Translations under genes and position numbers: made by a program | NCBI GenBank assembly: GCA_050743075.1 | Contig: JBOGDS010000001.1 | Coordinates: 31,552-95,551, forward strand | Direction: 5' to 3' | DNA from: JBOGDS01 sp050743075 | Lineage (GTDB): Bacteria; Actinomycetota; Actinomycetes; Jiangellales; Jiangellaceae | DNA length: 64,000 nucleotides | Part shown: piece by piece, positions 28,994 through 39,917 of the stretch | Position numbering within the stretch: the stretch's first letter is position 1 | Layout of the letters: the number at the start of each line of letters is the position of its first letter | Notes under the pieces: generated by a model | What the model was told of the DNA's origin: nothing | Seen by the model: only the letters and a program-made list of their open reading frames with translations | The model's database searches: none

Positions 28994-30010
28994 GTGCTCG
29001 ACCTGCCTGTCTGGTTCGAGGTCGGCACGTTCGTCGTGCTGAGCCTGCTGCTCGTCGCTGATCTTGTCATCGTCACCCGGCGCCCCCATGAGCCGTCGAC
29101 CAAGGAGGCCGGCCTGTGGGTGTCGTTCTACGTGTCGCTGGCGTTGATCTTCGGGCTGGTCATGCTCGTCGTGGCCGGAGGGCAGGCATCGGGTGAGTTC
29201 TACGCGGGCTGGTTGACCGAGTACAGCCTGTCGGTCGACAACCTGTTCATCTTCGTGATCATCATGGCGCAGTTCCGAGTGCCGCGCGAGTACCAGCAGT
29301 CGGTGCTGCTGTTCGGCATCCTGCTGGCGATCGTCCTGCGCGGCATCTTCATCCTCATCGGAGCGGTGGCGATCAACGAGTTCGCCTGGGTCTTCTACCT
29401 GTTCGGTCTGTTCCTCGTCTACACCGCCGTCAGGCTGGCCAACCAGCAGATTCACCACGAGGAGCACGACGACGAGTACGAGAATGCCGTCATCCGCCGC
29501 GCCCAGCGGCTGCTGCCGTTGAGCAAGAACTACGACGGCGTCAAGCTGCGCACCGTGGTCGACGGCAAGAAGCTGTTCACGCCGATGGTGATCGTCTTCG
29601 TCTCGATCGCATCGGCGGACATCTTGTTCGCGGTCGACTCGATCCCGGCCATCTTCGGCCTGACCCAAGAGGCGTTCATCGTCTTCACCGCGAACATCTT
29701 CGCGCTGATGGGTCTGCGCCAGCTCTACTTCCTGCTCGGTGGCCTGCTGGATCGGCTGGTGTACCTGTCCGCCGGCCTCGCCGTGATCCTGGGCTTCATC
29801 GGCGTCAAGCTGATCATGCACGCGTTGCACGAGAACAACCTGGCGTTCATCAACGGCGGCGAGCCCATCGAGAACGTGCCGGACGTGCCGATCTGGCTCT
29901 CCTTGACGGTCATCGTCGCCACGCTGGCGATCACGACAGCAGCCAGCCTGCTCAAGACCCGGCGCGACGACCGCCGGGCCGAGCTGGCCCCGGATGCGAC
30001 GGGGTCGTGA
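28994..30010 (+). CDS. terC: TerC-family integral membrane protein
   Basis: 338 residues, about 8-9 membrane helices. Family markers: WVSFYVSLALIFGLVM, TEYSLSVDNLFIFVIIMAQF, the second Asp-rich repeat ASADILFAVDSIPAIFGLTQ, and FIVFTANIFALMGLRQLYF. TerC/Alx proteins are linked to Mn2+ export, partly during metalation of secreted enzymes, and to tellurite resistance. GTG 28994 is chosen because GGAGAGAGGA lies 9 bases upstream; the longer frame from 28943 would code for unrelated sequence. The upstream Mn2+-type riboswitch predicts induction by manganese. Confidence 0.93.
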   Translation: MLDLPVWFEVGTFVVLSLLLVADLVIVTRRPHEPSTKEAGLWVSFYVSLALIFGLVMLVVAGGQASGEFYAGWLTEYSLSVDNLFIFVIIMAQFRVPREYQQSVLLFGILLAIVLRGIFILIGAVAINEFAWVFYLFGLFLVYTAVRLANQQIHHEEHDDEYENAVIRRAQRLLPLSKNYDGVKLRTVVDGKKLFTPMVIVFVSIASADILFAVDSIPAIFGLTQEAFIVFTANIFALMGLRQLYFLLGGLLDRLVYLSAGLAVILGFIGVKLIMHALHENNLAFINGGEPIENVPDVPIWLSLTVIVATLAITTAASLLKTRRDDRRAELAPDATGS

Positions 30011-30108
30011 GCGAGTCTCGCCGGCTGACCGACGGACCGATGATTTTCACCGCGATCCGTCGTTGCACGTAGGCAGACGGCATGCTGATCAGGAATCGGG
30101 AGGCCGAG

Positions 30109-31506
30109 ATGGCGCGGCAGCAGAGCGACACGGGGCTGGCTGGGCTCACGGTCCGGGAACTCGCCCCCCCACTGTCGTCGGGTGAGGTCACCGCGATCGA
30201 GGTCTTGGACGTCCATCTGGAGCGGATCGCCGCGCGCAACGGCGAGTTGAACGCCGTGGTGTCCCTCGACGAAGAAGGTGCGCGCGCACGCGCACGGGCC
30301 GCTGACGATCTTCGCGCCGCGGGCGGCCCGCTCGGGTCCCTGCACGGCATTCCTATCACCCTCAAGGACGGCCACGATGTGGCTGGGCTGAGAACGACGA
30401 TCGGCACTGCGGAACTCGACAACGTACCCTCGGCTGACGGCGCTGTGGCCGCCCGGCTACGGGCAGCCGGAGCCAACATCATCGGTCATACCAACGTGGC
30501 CGCATGGCTCGCGGACCACCAGAGCGGCAACCCCGTGTTCGGCCGCACCAGCAACCCGTGGAACCCGTCATTGACCGCCGGCGGATCGAGCGGCGGCGCC
30601 GCTGCGGCCGTGGCGTCCGGGATGACTCCCGCCGAGGTCGGGTCGGACCTGGTCGGATCGCTGCGTCAGCCGGCGAGCTTCTGTGGCGTGTACGGGCTCA
30701 AGCCCACCGAGCACCGCGTGCCGCTCACCGGATTCTTCCGGGTACCCGGTGGGTCGCCACGGCCGGTGCGCATCATGTCGAGCCTGGGGCCGATGGCCCG
30801 CAGCCTCGACGACGTCGAGCTGCTCCTGTCCATCATCTGCGGCCCGGACGGGTACGACGCCGACGTTCCGGCGGTTCCGTTCGACCACCGACCGGACGTC
30901 GCGCCGCGCGATCTGCGCCTCGCCGTGGCGCCGAGGATCCCGGGGGCGCCTGTTGCCAGCGTGCTCAGCGACCGGGTGAGGCAGGTCGCTGACGCGGTCT
31001 CCGACACGGGCGGAGACGTCCAGGAGGTGCTCCCCGACATCGCGTGGGACGACCAGCTCGCCCTCTACGGGGAGCTGCTGCAGACCGTCACGACCGTGTT
31101 CTCCGGGTCGGCCGAAGGATCGGAGCACACTCTGGCGGGATACCTTGACGCGCTCGACCGGCGGGACAAGCTGATCGCCGCGTGGGAAGCGTTCTTCGAG
31201 CGGTACGACGCGCTCCTGGTCCCTCCGGCAGCGACCGTCGCGTACCCGCACTCCGATGGCAGCTCACCCCTCGACATCGACGGGGAGCAAGTCCCGTACC
31301 ACGAGCAGGGGTTCGTGTTCGCCATGTCCAACCTGACCGGGCTTCCCGGCCTGGTGCTGCCCGCGGGGCTCGACGACGACGGGACGCCCGTGGGTGTCCA
31401 GCTGGTCGGGCCGCGCTGGTCCGAGCCCACACTTCTCGGCATCGGCCGGGGACTGGAGGGCGCTGGCATCACCCCGGGCTTCCAGACGCCACCGGCGGGA
31501 GCCTGA
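30109..31506 (+). CDS. Amidase-signature family hydrolase
   Basis: 465 residues. Amidase-signature core with the catalytic Ser-cisSer-Lys set: Lys in ITLKDGHDVAG, GGSSGGAAAAVASG, and the nucleophile Ser in VGSLRQPASFCGVYGLKPT (most relatives have GGSIRxPA, here VGSLRQPA). Could hydrolyse small amides; substrate unknown. ATG 30109 is chosen for GGGAGG six bases upstream; an earlier in-frame ATG at 30082 lacks such a site. Located 99 bases after terC, in the same direction; co-transcription is possible but there is no functional link. Confidence 0.9.
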   Translation: MARQQSDTGLAGLTVRELAPPLSSGEVTAIEVLDVHLERIAARNGELNAVVSLDEEGARARARAADDLRAAGGPLGSLHGIPITLKDGHDVAGLRTTIGTAELDNVPSADGAVAARLRAAGANIIGHTNVAAWLADHQSGNPVFGRTSNPWNPSLTAGGSSGGAAAAVASGMTPAEVGSDLVGSLRQPASFCGVYGLKPTEHRVPLTGFFRVPGGSPRPVRIMSSLGPMARSLDDVELLLSIICGPDGYDADVPAVPFDHRPDVAPRDLRLAVAPRIPGAPVASVLSDRVRQVADAVSDTGGDVQEVLPDIAWDDQLALYGELLQTVTTVFSGSAEGSEHTLAGYLDALDRRDKLIAAWEAFFERYDALLVPPAATVAYPHSDGSSPLDIDGEQVPYHEQGFVFAMSNLTGLPGLVLPAGLDDDGTPVGVQLVGPRWSEPTLLGIGRGLEGAGITPGFQTPPAGA

Positions 31507-31525
31507 GCATCACCCCCCTCGGGGG

Positions 31526-32188
31526 TCACCACCCTCGGGCGCGCCAGTCGGGCAGCGCCGGCCGTTCGGTGCCGAGGGTGGTGTCGTGGCCGTGCCCGGG
31601 ATAGATCCACGTCTCGTCGGGCAGCCGGTCGAACAACTTGCGCTCCACGTCGCCGAGGAGGCTCTCGAAGTCCTCCGCCGAGCCGTGGGTGTTTCCGACG
31701 CCGCCGGGGAACAGGCTGTCTCCCGTCCAGACGTGCGGAGCGCCGGTCGGGTCGTCGTAGAGCAACGCGATGCTGCCCGGCGTGTGCCCGACCAGGTGGA
31801 TGACCTCCAGCTCGCAGGTGCCGACCGGCAGCAGGTCGCCGTCGCCGACCAGTTCGGCCGTGGGCACCTGGATGCCGGGTGCGTCGTCCCGGTGGGCGAC
31901 CGTGGTCGCGCCGGTACGTGCGACGACCGCAGCGAGCGCCTGCCAGTGGTCGGCGTGGCTGTGCGTGGTCGCGACCCGGACCACTGGTCCCTCCCCGCAC
32001 ACAGCGAGGATCCGCTCCGGCTCGGCCGCTGCGTCGATGACGAGCTCGTCGCCGGTGTCCCGGGAGCGGAGCACGTACACGTTGTTGTCCATTCGGCCGA
32101 CCGAGACCTTGGTGACGACCAGGTGGGTGAGCTCGCGTACCGCTGGCGGCCCACCGGGGACGACCCGTCCGGTGTACGTGGGACTCAC
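31526..32188 (-). CDS. Metallo-beta-lactamase-fold hydrolase (glyoxalase II type)
   Basis: 220 residues. HxHxDH metal site TTHSHADHWQALA, second-site His in LVGHTPGSI, Asp in VWTGDSLFPGG, and final His in WIYPGHGHDT. Resembles hydroxyacylglutathione-hydrolase-like enzymes, which in actinobacteria probably act on mycothiol thioesters or persulfides. The GTG start overlaps the upstream isomerase stop by 4 bases (GTGA), and the N-terminus SPTYTGRVVPGGPPAVREL fits the actinobacterial pattern. The long upstream extension of the frame is a shadow of the neighbouring gene. Pairing with a mycothiol-dependent enzyme supports a thiol-metabolism role (inference). Confidence 0.88.
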   Translation of the reverse strand: MSPTYTGRVVPGGPPAVRELTHLVVTKVSVGRMDNNVYVLRSRDTGDELVIDAAAEPERILAVCGEGPVVRVATTHSHADHWQALAAVVARTGATTVAHRDDAPGIQVPTAELVGDGDLLPVGTCELEVIHLVGHTPGSIALLYDDPTGAPHVWTGDSLFPGGVGNTHGSAEDFESLLGDVERKLFDRLPDETWIYPGHGHDTTLGTERPALPDWRARGW

Positions 32189-32958
32189 CCCCACGCGGGG
32201 AGCGTCGGCAGCTGACCGGGGGGATCGACCTGAAGCTCGTGGCCGGCGGAGCGGCCGGTCAGCCAGCCGAGCACGGGCGTGGCGGCTCCGGTGACCGTCG
32301 GACCACCGGCGGATCCGAGCCGCTCCGCCGTACCGTCGACGACCAGGGTGAGGGCCGGAACGTCGTCGCGACGGCCGAAACGTCGCAGTGTCTCCGCCAG
32401 CGCCCGGGACACGAACCACGGCGCCCAGTTGTCGGGCAGGTAGCCGGTGTCGAGGTCGACATGGTGGATCTCGACCTCCTGCAGGCGCTGCCAGAGGACC
32501 CTGCGCGCAGGGATCGCCCGGCCACCGCCACCCGGTCCCAGCCGCACCTGGCGCTCCCAGGCATCGTCGGGCACGGCCGCGACCGCGGCCGAGAATCGCT
32601 GGGCGGACGACCGCAGGTCGTCGATGATCTCGTCCAGCCCACGTGCGGCGCCCGCCTCGATGTCCGCGGTCCGGGCCTCGGCGTTGGGATACATCGGCGT
32701 CTCGACGCCGGTGCTGGCCCAGGTCAGTAGGTTGGTCAGGCCGTCGGCGTTGCGGGCGAGGTGGCTCAGGACGTGCCCGCGGGACCAGCCCTCGCATCGG
32801 CTCGGCATCCGCAGCGCCTCGGCGTCGAGCTGCTCTGCCGACCGGACCAGCCGCTCGGTCCCGGCCGTGACCGGGCCGACGCCGGCCGGGTCGGAGGCCG
32901 TCTCCGCCGCGGCGAGATCGGCTGAGGCAGGGTCGGGGGTACTCGGGGAGTCATGCAC
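32185..32958 (-). CDS. Maleylpyruvate isomerase family mycothiol-dependent enzyme
   Basis: 257 residues. N-terminal DinB-like metal-binding domain of mdmPI enzymes: CEGWSRGHVLSHLARNADGL near residue 60 and the metal His in RLQEVEIHHVDLDTGY, followed by the small C-terminal domain (VTGAATPVLGWLTGRSAG). The family includes mycothiol-dependent maleylpyruvate isomerase and mycothiol S-transferases. GTG 32958 is preceded by a TACCGT box 7 bases upstream. First gene of a two-gene operon with the metallo-hydrolase. The exact substrate cannot be deduced. Confidence 0.88.
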   Translation of the reverse strand: MHDSPSTPDPASADLAAAETASDPAGVGPVTAGTERLVRSAEQLDAEALRMPSRCEGWSRGHVLSHLARNADGLTNLLTWASTGVETPMYPNAEARTADIEAGAARGLDEIIDDLRSSAQRFSAAVAAVPDDAWERQVRLGPGGGGRAIPARRVLWQRLQEVEIHHVDLDTGYLPDNWAPWFVSRALAETLRRFGRRDDVPALTLVVDGTAERLGSAGGPTVTGAATPVLGWLTGRSAGHELQVDPPGQLPTLPAWG

Positions 32959-32965
32959 GAACTCG

Positions 32966-32971
32966 ACGGTA
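32966..32971 (-). promoter_or_regulatory. Putative -10 box (TACCGT) of the mycothiol enzyme operon
   Basis: TACCGT on the minus strand, 7 bases before GTG 32958. It lies in an inverted repeat GACGGT-N6-ACCGTC that could be an operator. Confidence 0.4.
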
Positions 32972-33017
32972 GAGCCACCGTCAAGCAGGCGCCACTCCCG
33001 TGATCACGGGGGTCGGG

Positions 33018-33497
33018 TCAGTCGTCCTGGTCGATCTCGGCCGCCGGTACACCGTCGGCACAGCGCACCTCGATCGTGATCTCGGCGTCGTCTGCCTCGA
33101 ATTCCACCTCGACGTCGTGACCCTTCTGGTTCACCCGACTCTGGAATCCCTGGGCGGGCGTCCAGGTCACGACTCGGGCATCCCGGCCGAGGCACTCCGC
33201 GACGACGCTGCCCCCCCGCGTGTCGAACGCCTGCCGTGCAGACGCCGGTGGGTTCGACGGCGTGCTGTCGGTGGGTGGGCTCTCCGACGGCGCGGGGTCT
33301 GACGGCGACGCGCTCGGTCGTAGTGCCTCGGTCGTCGAGGGTGTCGCCGACGCGAGCTCGGCGGCGACCTGCGCCTGCGTCAGCGAGCCGTCGTGCTCGG
33401 CACCGAAGAGCTCCTCACCGATCACGAAGACGTTCGCGAGCGCGACCCCGGTGGCGACGGCGGCCACCGCCAGCCACCCACCCACCCACGGCTGCAA
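33018..33497 (-). CDS. Hypothetical membrane-anchored protein, possible 5' frameshift
   Basis: 159 residues from TTG 33497: one N-terminal membrane helix (WLAVAAVATGVALANVFVIG), a Ser/Pro/Thr linker, and a folded part (about 95-159) with RQAFDTRGGSVVAECLGRDA, VNQKGHDVEVEFEADDAEIT and two Cys. No family recognised. An ATG at 33531 has GGAAGG eight bases upstream and starts MSKRSSR, but it is one base out of frame with the rest. The intact gene therefore probably started at 33531 and a base was lost (or misread) near 33510. It faces the response regulator gene divergently. Confidence 0.6.
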   Translation of the reverse strand: MQPWVGGWLAVAAVATGVALANVFVIGEELFGAEHDGSLTQAQVAAELASATPSTTEALRPSASPSDPAPSESPPTDSTPSNPPASARQAFDTRGGSVVAECLGRDARVVTWTPAQGFQSRVNQKGHDVEVEFEADDAEITIEVRCADGVPAAEIDQDD

Positions 33498-33619
33498 GTG
33501 CGGATGGGGCCCGCGACGATCGCTTGCTCATCCGGCTAGCCTTCCGTGCCGAACATAACGGCAGGCTAAGGGCCCGTAACGTGCGTTCACGGGCGCGGTC
33601 TCGGACCGGTCGGCTCGGA

Positions 33620-33625
33620 TAGCGT
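33620..33625 (+). promoter_or_regulatory. Putative -10 box (TAGCGT) of the two-component operon
   Basis: TAGCGT ends 6 bases before GTG 33632; leaderless arrangement. Confidence 0.45.
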
Positions 33626-33631
33626 GCCGTC

Positions 33632-34318
33632 GTGGTTCATGTGCTGCTGGTCGAGGACGACGCGACGATCCGCTCGGGGCTCATCCGCGCGTTGACCGAG
33701 CGCGGCCACGCCGTCTCCTCGGCGTCGACCGGAGCACAGGGACTGCAGCTGGCCCTGGCCGAGCACCCGGATCTGGTCGTGCTCGATCTCGGCCTACCCG
33801 ACATGGACGGCCGGGAGGTGCTGGCCATGCTGCGCGCGGTCGACGACGTGCCGGTCATCGTCGCGACGGCGCGCGACGGCGACCCGGAGATCGTCCCCGT
33901 CCTCGACGCCGGCGCCGACGACTATCTGGTCAAGCCCTTCAGCGGCGCTCAACTGCAGGCTCGGATCGGTGCGGTCCTCCGGCGCGGGGGCGGCATCGCC
34001 GACCTTGACCAGTCGGTCGAGGTCGACGGCCTGCGCATCGACCCACGCTCCCGGGAGGCGGTCCTGGACGGTACGGCGCTCGAGCTCACACCGCGCGAGT
34101 TCGACCTGCTGCACTACCTCGCCGCGCGGGCGGGGCAGGTGGTGACCAAGCGGGAGCTGTCGACCCAGGTCTGGCGGGCGCCGTACGGCGGCGCGGACAA
34201 GACCGTCGACGTCCACATGTCGTGGCTACGGCGCAAGCTGGGCGAGACCGCCGGGCAGCCGCGGTACCTGCACACAGTGCGCGGTGTCGGCGTGAAGCTG
34301 AGCCCGCCCGAGGCATGA
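33632..34318 (+). CDS. OmpR/PhoB-family response regulator
   Basis: 228 residues. Receiver with Asp9/Asp10, phospho-acceptor Asp52 (VVLDLGLPDMDG), conserved Thr79 and Lys101 (YLVKPF). The C-terminal winged helix (about 135-225) has LELTPREFDLLHYLA, the recognition helix segment DKTVDVHMSWLRRKLG and the wing YLHTVRGVGVKL. Lies 3 bases before the kinase gene. A PepSY-domain protein gene 98 bases after the kinase suggests an envelope or metal stress signal, as PepSY/two-component neighbours are common. Target genes unknown. Confidence 0.93.
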   Translation: MVHVLLVEDDATIRSGLIRALTERGHAVSSASTGAQGLQLALAEHPDLVVLDLGLPDMDGREVLAMLRAVDDVPVIVATARDGDPEIVPVLDAGADDYLVKPFSGAQLQARIGAVLRRGGGIADLDQSVEVDGLRIDPRSREAVLDGTALELTPREFDLLHYLAARAGQVVTKRELSTQVWRAPYGGADKTVDVHMSWLRRKLGETAGQPRYLHTVRGVGVKLSPPEA

Positions 34319-34321
34319 GCG

Positions 34322-35619
34322 ATGAGACGGTCGCTCGCCCTGCTCGTGGCCGCGACGACGTCGCTGGTCCTGGTTGCGTTCCTGGTGCCCTTGGCCGTGC
34401 TGATCCGGACCGCAACGGCCGAACAGGAGATCGCGTCGGCAAGCAGGGACGCGAGCGCGCTGACACGGTCGTCGCGACATCCACCACAGACACCGTCCTG
34501 GTCGCGCTGGAGCTGGCCGAGGCGCAGAGCGGTCATCCGTTCACTGTCTTCTATCCGGATGGCACCAGTGTCGGCTCAGCGGCGGAGCCGTCGGATGCCG
34601 TCGAGCTCGCGCTGCGCCAGGGGCGAACGCTGGACGCCGAGGCCGAGGGCGGCCGCGAGGTGCTGGTGGCATTGGGTCTTGGCGACGGCGGCACCGGCGC
34701 CGTCCACACCTTCGTCACGGACGACGAGCTCACTGCCGGGGTTCTGCGGATCTGGCTGCTGCTCGGCACGTTGGGTTTCGGGCTGGTCGTCCTCGCCGTG
34801 CTCGTAGCTGATCGGATGGCCAGGGGCCTGGTACGGCCGGTGGTCGAGGCCTCGGCGGTCTCCCACCGGCTGGCTGCCGGCGACCTCGACGCGAGAGCGG
34901 AGCCGGCCGGGCCGCCGGAGCTGCGTGCCGTCGCCACCGGGCTCAACCACCTCGCAGGTCGGATCACCGGCATGCTCCGCGAGGAGCGCGAGACCGTCGC
35001 CGACTTGTCGCACCGTCTGCGCACGCCGTTAACCGTCCTGCGGCTCGAAGCCGAGGCGTTGCCCGACGACGAGCGTTCCGGGCGCATCGTCGGCGGGGTC
35101 GATGCGCTCGAGCGCGCCGTCACGCAGGTGATCAGGGACGCCCGGTCCAGAGGCGTCGCTGCCGAGGCTGAGTGCGACGCAGCCGACGTGGTGTCCGACC
35201 GGGTCGCCTTCTGGTCGGTGCTGGCCGAGGACACCGGTCGGGAGCTCGACGTCGTGCTCGACCCGGGTCCGCTGCCGGTCCGGTCCACGGCCGACGACCT
35301 CGCCGCGGCCGTCGATGCGCTGCTCGGCAACGTCTTCGCGCACACGCCCGACGGCACGCCGCTGGCCGTGCGGCTCGAGCATGGTCCCGGAGGAGCCCGG
35401 GTAGTAGTCGCCGACAGCAGTCCGGGCTTTGTCGATCCGGGAGCGGTCGGCCGGGGAGCCAGCATGGCCGCATCGACGGGCCTCGGCCTGGACATCGCCC
35501 GCCGCGTCGCGGAGACCTCCGGCGGCGCCTTCGTCGTCGGGGTGTCGGCGCTCGGTGGGGCGCAGGTGACACTCGAGCTGGGCCCACCCGAAACCGAGGT
35601 CGCCGGTTCGCACCGTTAG
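34322..35619 (+). pseudogene. Sensor histidine kinase, frameshifted near the N-terminus
   Basis: From ATG 34322: RRSLALLVAATTSLVLVAFL membrane helix and TATAEQEIASASRDASAL. The sequence then shifts to the frame reading ADTVVATSTTDTVLVALELA and stays open to the end. About one base is missing near 34460. The rest is a normal kinase: sensor loop, second helix (IWLLLGTLGFGLVVLAVLVA), HAMP-like segment, H-box ADLSHRLRTPLTVLRLEAEA, N-box AAVDALLGNVFAHTPDG and a G-box TGLGLDIARRV. The usual D-x-G-x-G of the ATP lid is changed to DSSPG. Pairs with the response regulator upstream. A sequencing error is a serious alternative to decay. Confidence 0.8.
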
Positions 35620-35717
35620 GTCTCCCTTAACGGTGCGGTAGCGCGGCGCTAGGACACCCCTCGGCAGCCTTCGGGGTGTGGTGCCCGACCCGGGTGCCCG
35701 GGACAAGGGAGAAGGCC

Positions 35718-36242
35718 ATGCCAAGATCGACCTGGATGACAGCGGCCGGCATCGCCGGCGCGTTGGCAATCGCCGGCACGGCGGTCGTCGCGGTTGCCTC
35801 GACGGGACCGTCACCGGACGCCACGCCGAGCTCGTCGGCGTCCTCCAGCCCGACGTTCGACCCGTCGCCGGGTGACGCGCCAGAGCCGAGCCCGTCTGCG
35901 TCGGCGACGAACACCCCCGAAGCGACCGTGCCGTCGCCGCACGCCACGAGGACGCCGGAAGGCGTGCCTGCCAGCGCAGACGCCGCCATCTCGGCCCCGG
36001 AGGCCGTCGAGATCGCCGGCCGCGAGTTGGCTGGCGGGGGTTCGGCACCGCCGGTCGACCGGCTCGACCTGAAGTTCGAGGACGGGCGCCTGATCTGGGA
36101 CGTCGAGTTCGTCGGCGACCACAAGGTCGAGGTCGACGCGACCACCGGGGCGATCGTCAAGTTCGAACTCGGTGACGACGACCACGGTGACGACGACAAC
36201 AGCGGCCGTGGCGGCCACGACGACGGCCCGAACCACGACTGA
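35718..36242 (+). CDS. Secreted PepSY-domain protein
   Basis: 174 residues. Signal or anchor segment MTAAGIAGALAIAGTAVVAV, a long Ser/Pro/Thr linker (about 35-95), one PepSY domain (about 96-155; ISAPEAVEIAGRELAGGGSA, LIWDVEFVGDHKVEVDATTG), and an Asp/His-rich end (DDDHGDDDNSGRGGHDDGPN) that could bind metal ions. PepSY domains are thought to bind or inhibit proteases or take part in envelope sensing. ATG 35718 follows GGGAGAAGG by two bases. Third member of the two-component locus. Confidence 0.82.
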   Translation: MPRSTWMTAAGIAGALAIAGTAVVAVASTGPSPDATPSSSASSSPTFDPSPGDAPEPSPSASATNTPEATVPSPHATRTPEGVPASADAAISAPEAVEIAGRELAGGGSAPPVDRLDLKFEDGRLIWDVEFVGDHKVEVDATTGAIVKFELGDDDHGDDDNSGRGGHDDGPNHD

Positions 36243-36251
36243 CCCAAGCCT

Positions 36252-36306
36252 CATGATCATGTCGACTTCGTTCAGTAAGAGGTGGACGAGAATCGACATG
36301 ATCATG
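36252..36306 (+). repeat. Palindromic repeat family B, copy 1
   Basis: 14-bp arms CATGATCATGTCGA / TCGACATGATCATG (36252-36265, 36293-36306), extended by further pairs on the outside, around a 27-base loop. Placed 9 bases after the PepSY stop. The 17-base right part TCGACATGATCATGGGG recurs exactly in copy 2 (48303-48394). Confidence 0.8.
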
Positions 36307-36355
36307 GGGCGGTCACGAGGGGTGATCCTGTTCGGAGTTTGTCGGCGGCGGCACA

Positions 36356-36361
36356 TAGCCT
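36356..36361 (+). promoter_or_regulatory. Putative -10 box (TAGCCT) of uvrA
   Basis: TAGCCT ends 7 bases before GTG 36369 and selects that start. Confidence 0.5.
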
Positions 36362-36368
36362 GGGCGGC

Positions 36369-39236
<2,868 letters not shown>

Positions 39237-39338
39237 CCCGTGGCCCGCCAGGGGTCCGCACGGCGAAATCTGAACCGGACCGGGCGACGGTCCGTTGCTC
39301 TCTTGGAGAGCGGAACGGCCCCGTACGAAGGGATGGCG

Positions 39339-39857
39339 ATGACTGACCACGACATGACGCCGATCGACGCCACGCCGGCGGAGCTTCGCCGGAGGGTGGT
39401 GCTGCTGGGCGCCGGTGCCGTGGGTGTGTCCGGCCTGCTCGCTGCGTGTGGTGGCGGCGACGATGCACCCGGGGCCGGCGGCGGGGATCCGACGACCGGC
39501 GGCGCGCCGGAGACGTCGCCGAGCGCACCGTCCCAGCCACCGAGCGCCCAACCCACCGAAGGCAGCGGCGGCACGCCGCTGACCACGACCGCCGAGGTCC
39601 CGGTCGGCGGCGGTGTGGTCATCACCGGCGAGCAGGTGGTCGTCACCCAGCCCACCGAGGGTGACTTCAAGGCGTTCTCCAGCACCTGCACGCACCAGGG
39701 CTGCCAGGTGGCGCGGGTGGAGGACAGCCAGATCCAGTGCCCGTGCCACGGCAGCCGCTACTCCGTGGCCGACGGGTCGGTGGAGGCCGGCCCGGCGCCG
39801 GCCCCGCTCCCGGAGGTCACGATCGCGGTCGAGGGCGACCAGATCCTGCTCACCTGA
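39339..39857 (+). CDS. Rieske 2Fe-2S lipoprotein, probable Tat substrate
   Basis: 172 residues. N-terminus with RRR (17-19) followed by a hydrophobic stretch ending in LLAAC (Cys37), i.e. a Tat-type lipoprotein signal. A 50-residue Gly/Pro/Thr/Ser linker follows, then a Rieske domain: Cys117-Thr-His119 and Cys134-Pro-Cys-His137, with Cys122 and Cys136 forming the disulfide. A small stand-alone electron carrier on the outer face of the membrane; similar proteins are common in actinobacteria, but the partner is unknown. ATG 39339 has GAAGGG six bases upstream; ATG 39333 overlaps that site. Confidence 0.9.
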   Translation: MTDHDMTPIDATPAELRRRVVLLGAGAVGVSGLLAACGGGDDAPGAGGGDPTTGGAPETSPSAPSQPPSAQPTEGSGGTPLTTTAEVPVGGGVVITGEQVVVTQPTEGDFKAFSSTCTHQGCQVARVEDSQIQCPCHGSRYSVADGSVEAGPAPAPLPEVTIAVEGDQILLT

Positions 39858-39903
39858 GCGCCGGCCCGAGCCGTCAGCGTCCGGGGTGGTCGGGCCTGAC
39901 AAC

Positions 39904-39909
39904 TAGGGT
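39904..39909 (+). promoter_or_regulatory. Putative -10 box (TAGGGT) of the uvrC-whiA operon
   Basis: TAGGGT ends 8 bases before GTG 39918. Confidence 0.45.
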
Positions 39910-39917
39910 GAGGGGTT

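Noticed and set aside
32997..33010. Perfect 14-bp palindrome CCCGTGATCACGGG between two minus-strand genes
   Set aside because: It has a TGATCAC core as in family A, but is short, loop-less and single; chance or an operator cannot be separated. Not counted as a repeat family member.
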